Shown here: positions 33,076-34,390 of the stretch, piece after piece
How the letters are laid out: every line of letters begins with the position of its first letter
Position numbering within the stretch: the stretch's first letter is position 1
NCBI GenBank assembly: GCA_030627125.1
Contig: DAOUSR010000012.1
Coordinates: 1 to 34,390 of the forward strand
Source: Thioploca sp.
Lineage (GTDB): Bacteria > Pseudomonadota > Gammaproteobacteria > Beggiatoales > Beggiatoaceae
Direction of reading: 5' to 3'
Length of the DNA stretch: 34,390 nucleotides
Made by a program: the position numbers and the translations under genes
Notes under the pieces: generated by a model
The model's database searches: none
What the model was told of the DNA's origin: nothing
What the model saw: only the letters and a program-made list of their open reading frames with translations

Positions 33076-34390
33076 CTAACGTAATTCCTCCAAAACCTCC
33101 TCAGTAAACGGAGTTTCACCTTTTTGTAAATAATCTAGCCAACTTTTAGCTTGTTCTACATATTTTTCATTAGTAGAATTTTCAATTACAAATTTACAGT
33201 CTTCAATTGCACCTTGAATATTGTTAGTTAAATCTCTTGCCAAGCCTCTACTTCTGTAATAGTTACTAGAATATGGTTCAAGTTTCACTGCTTTGTCGCA
33301 ATATTCTATTACTGTAGCAGCCTGTCCATATAAACTACCATTCCAACAAAGCCTATTCCAATTGTCAGTAGAAATTTCTACTTCAGAATCTATTTGTTGA
33401 ACTTGTTGATATTTGCTAATAGCTTCAATGATTTTTCTTTCTTCTACCAAATTTTCACCTTGTTTTACCAAGAAAACTGCCTGAGCTTTATCATTAGGAT
33501 TAAAAGTCAAATTAGAATCCATAGCTAATGCTTCTTTAAACTTAATCACAGCTTCTTCAATATTTCCTTCTCCAGCTAATTCTTTTCCATTTTCTATTAA
33601 TTCTTGAGCAGATTGTTGTGCTAACTTTTGTGCATAATCTTTTGGTTCAGCAAGTTTAATCCGAGAATCAATTTGCATAGCTTTTTCAAACTTAACTACA
33701 GCTTCTTTCAATTTACCTTCCTTAGCCAATTCTTCTCCTTTTGTGAAAATAGCAGTTGATACTTTGTTTTCTAAATCAAATTTAAAACAAGGAGATATTT
33801 CTTTAGCCTGTTTAAACTTAGCAATAGCTTCTTTAATATTATCTTCACGAGCTAAGTTTTCTGCTTCTATTATTAATAAATTACCTTTAGATTCTGGTAA
33901 AAAGAATTGTTCTCTCTGTTTAGTGGATAAGCAACGTGGCACAATTTTATTGGCATAATTTACTAATTTTTGAGTTTCATTAAATACTTGCCACAGCCTT
34001 GCGGTTTTATCAAATGAACTGGTCACAACGAATTTACCGTCGGGACTGAACGCCGCGTTTCTTACAGTATTTTCATGCCCTTTGAGACTGTGCAATAATT
34101 TACCGGTTTCTACCTGCCACAGCCTTGCGGTTTTATCATATGAACTGGTGACAACGAGTTTGCCGTCGGGACTGAACGCTGCGTTTATTACAGAAGATTT
34201 ATGCCCTTTGAGACTATGCAATAATTTGCCGGTTTCTACCTGCCACAGCCTTGCGGTTTTATCATATGAACTGGTCACAACGAGTTTGCCATCGGGACTG
34301 AACACGGCGTTTATTACATAAGATTCATGCCCTTTGAGACTGTGCAATAATTTACCGGTTTCTACCTGCCACAGCCTTGCGGTTTTATCA
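33076..34390 (-). CDS. WD40 + TPR repeat protein, N-terminus beyond the window
   Basis: The open frame continues through the right edge at 34390, so the beginning is missing; the first in-window Met is inside a repeat. In order: at least three 42-residue WD40 units (HSLKGHESYVINAVFSPDGKLVVTSSYDKTARLWQVETGKLL and two variants), a last unit breaking off at LWQVFNETQKLVNYAN, then about four TPR-like helical repeats (EELAKEGKLKEAVVKFEKAMQIDSRIKL; ELAGEGNIEEAVIKFKEALAMDSNL; ENLVEERKIIEAISKYQQVQQIDS) and a C-terminal block with NRLCWNGSLYGQAATVIEYCDKAVKLEP...SRGLARDLTNNIQGAIEDCKFVIE...GETPFTEEVLEELR. That last block is a common ending of WD40/TPR proteins in large sulfur bacteria. Scaffold function likely; upstream partners (for example a protease or kinase domain) may be outside. 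Confidence 0.88.
   Translation of the reverse strand, partial: DKTARLWQVETGKLLHSLKGHESYVINAVFSPDGKLVVTSSYDKTARLWQVETGKLLHSLKGHKSSVINAAFSPDGKLVVTSSYDKTARLWQVETGKLLHSLKGHENTVRNAAFSPDGKFVVTSSFDKTARLWQVFNETQKLVNYANKIVPRCLSTKQREQFFLPESKGNLLIIEAENLAREDNIKEAIAKFKQAKEISPCFKFDLENKVSTAIFTKGEELAKEGKLKEAVVKFEKAMQIDSRIKLAEPKDYAQKLAQQSAQELIENGKELAGEGNIEEAVIKFKEALAMDSNLTFNPNDKAQAVFLVKQGENLVEERKIIEAISKYQQVQQIDSEVEISTDNWNRLCWNGSLYGQAATVIEYCDKAVKLEPYSSNYYRSRGLARDLTNNIQGAIEDCKFVIENSTNEKYVEQAKSWLDYLQKGETPFTEEVLEELR
33991..34390 (-). repeat. 126-bp tandem DNA repeats encoding WD40 units
   Basis: The marker ccacagccttgcggtttt recurs at 33991, 34117, 34243 and 34369, exactly 126 bases apart (42 codons). Units differ by only a few bases, mainly in the KGHxSxVxN loop codons, indicating recent amplification. 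More copies probably lie to the right of the window. Confidence 0.95.

Noticed and set aside
34082-34321. Plus-strand open frame with an internal repeat (ERLCNNLPVSTCHSLAVLSYELV type)
   Set aside because: It is the complement of the WD40 repeats and repeats only because they do.
33991-34390. CRISPR-like regular repeat
   Set aside because: The 126-base period is a whole number of codons and encodes WD40 units continuously; there are no spacers.
1-34390. tRNA genes in the intergenic regions
   Set aside because: I looked for T-arm patterns (GGTTCGAxTCC-like) with matching acceptor stems in the gaps and found none; a covariance-model scan would settle it.

Overview
The window looks like chromosome of a low-GC (about one third GC by eye) Gammaproteobacterium. 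AcnB, SecA with a Cys-rich C-terminal tail, FolB/FolK, GrxC and RfbBAC are of ordinary proteobacterial type. A WD40+TPR giant-repeat gene, a decayed Uma2 gene and a PilZ/adenylation-subdomain hybrid are gene types that I associate with large filamentous sulfur oxidisers (Beggiatoaceae/Thiotrichales). That placement is inference; the sequence holds no rRNA or other taxonomic marker. I see no tRNA, rRNA, CRISPR array or complete insertion sequence.

Layout. 1-4.5 kb: a small PH-domain membrane protein (+), then on the minus strand a beta-carbonic anhydrase, a multi-pass GT-C-like membrane protein with C-terminal TPRs, and an ABC-2 export permease without its ATPase. 4.7-10.6 kb (+): a secreted subtilisin-like protease, a 1093-residue secreted protein with four regularly spaced Ig-like (Big-type) blocks behind a good promoter, an intrinsic terminator, and a small secreted basic protein whose ribosome site abuts that terminator. 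10.6-13.5 kb: a palindromic dispersed repeat, a broken Uma2 gene and acnB. 13.8-18.9 kb: folB-folK (-) diverging from secA and an unrecognised 393-residue protein (+). A second, inverted copy of the dispersed repeat follows.

19.0-25.8 kb (all -): rfbB-rfbA-rfbC (dTDP-sugar synthesis, no rfbD), a protein in which a PilZ domain interrupts the C-terminal subdomain of an NRPS-type adenylation domain, a DUF2141 secreted protein, a CrtI/retinol-saturase-type flavoprotein, then three tandem paralogues with TerB/EF-hand-like loops plus the stub of a fourth. 25.9-32.6 kb: an OmpA-family protein with TSP3 calcium repeats, glutaredoxin, a 63-residue orphan, a rhodanese, an HD-less CCA-adding enzyme, a secreted ComEA-like HhH protein, a TMEM43-family protein and a small secreted protein with possible lysozyme-like similarity. 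32.7-34.4 kb: a remnant of a GltD-like oxidoreductase, then a WD40/TPR gene that runs off the right edge and has 126-bp near-identical repeats.

How they may work together. Many genes concern the envelope: export permease, membrane glycosyltransferase, dTDP-sugar genes, OmpA, the large surface protein and a protease. The most unusual element is the PilZ-in-adenylation-subdomain protein, 12 nt behind rfbC. It lacks both the A10 lysine and the PilZ RxxxR motif, so it looks like a binding or regulatory protein rather than an enzyme. The second is the tandem TerB/EF-like array, which carries visible traces of an earlier, longer array.
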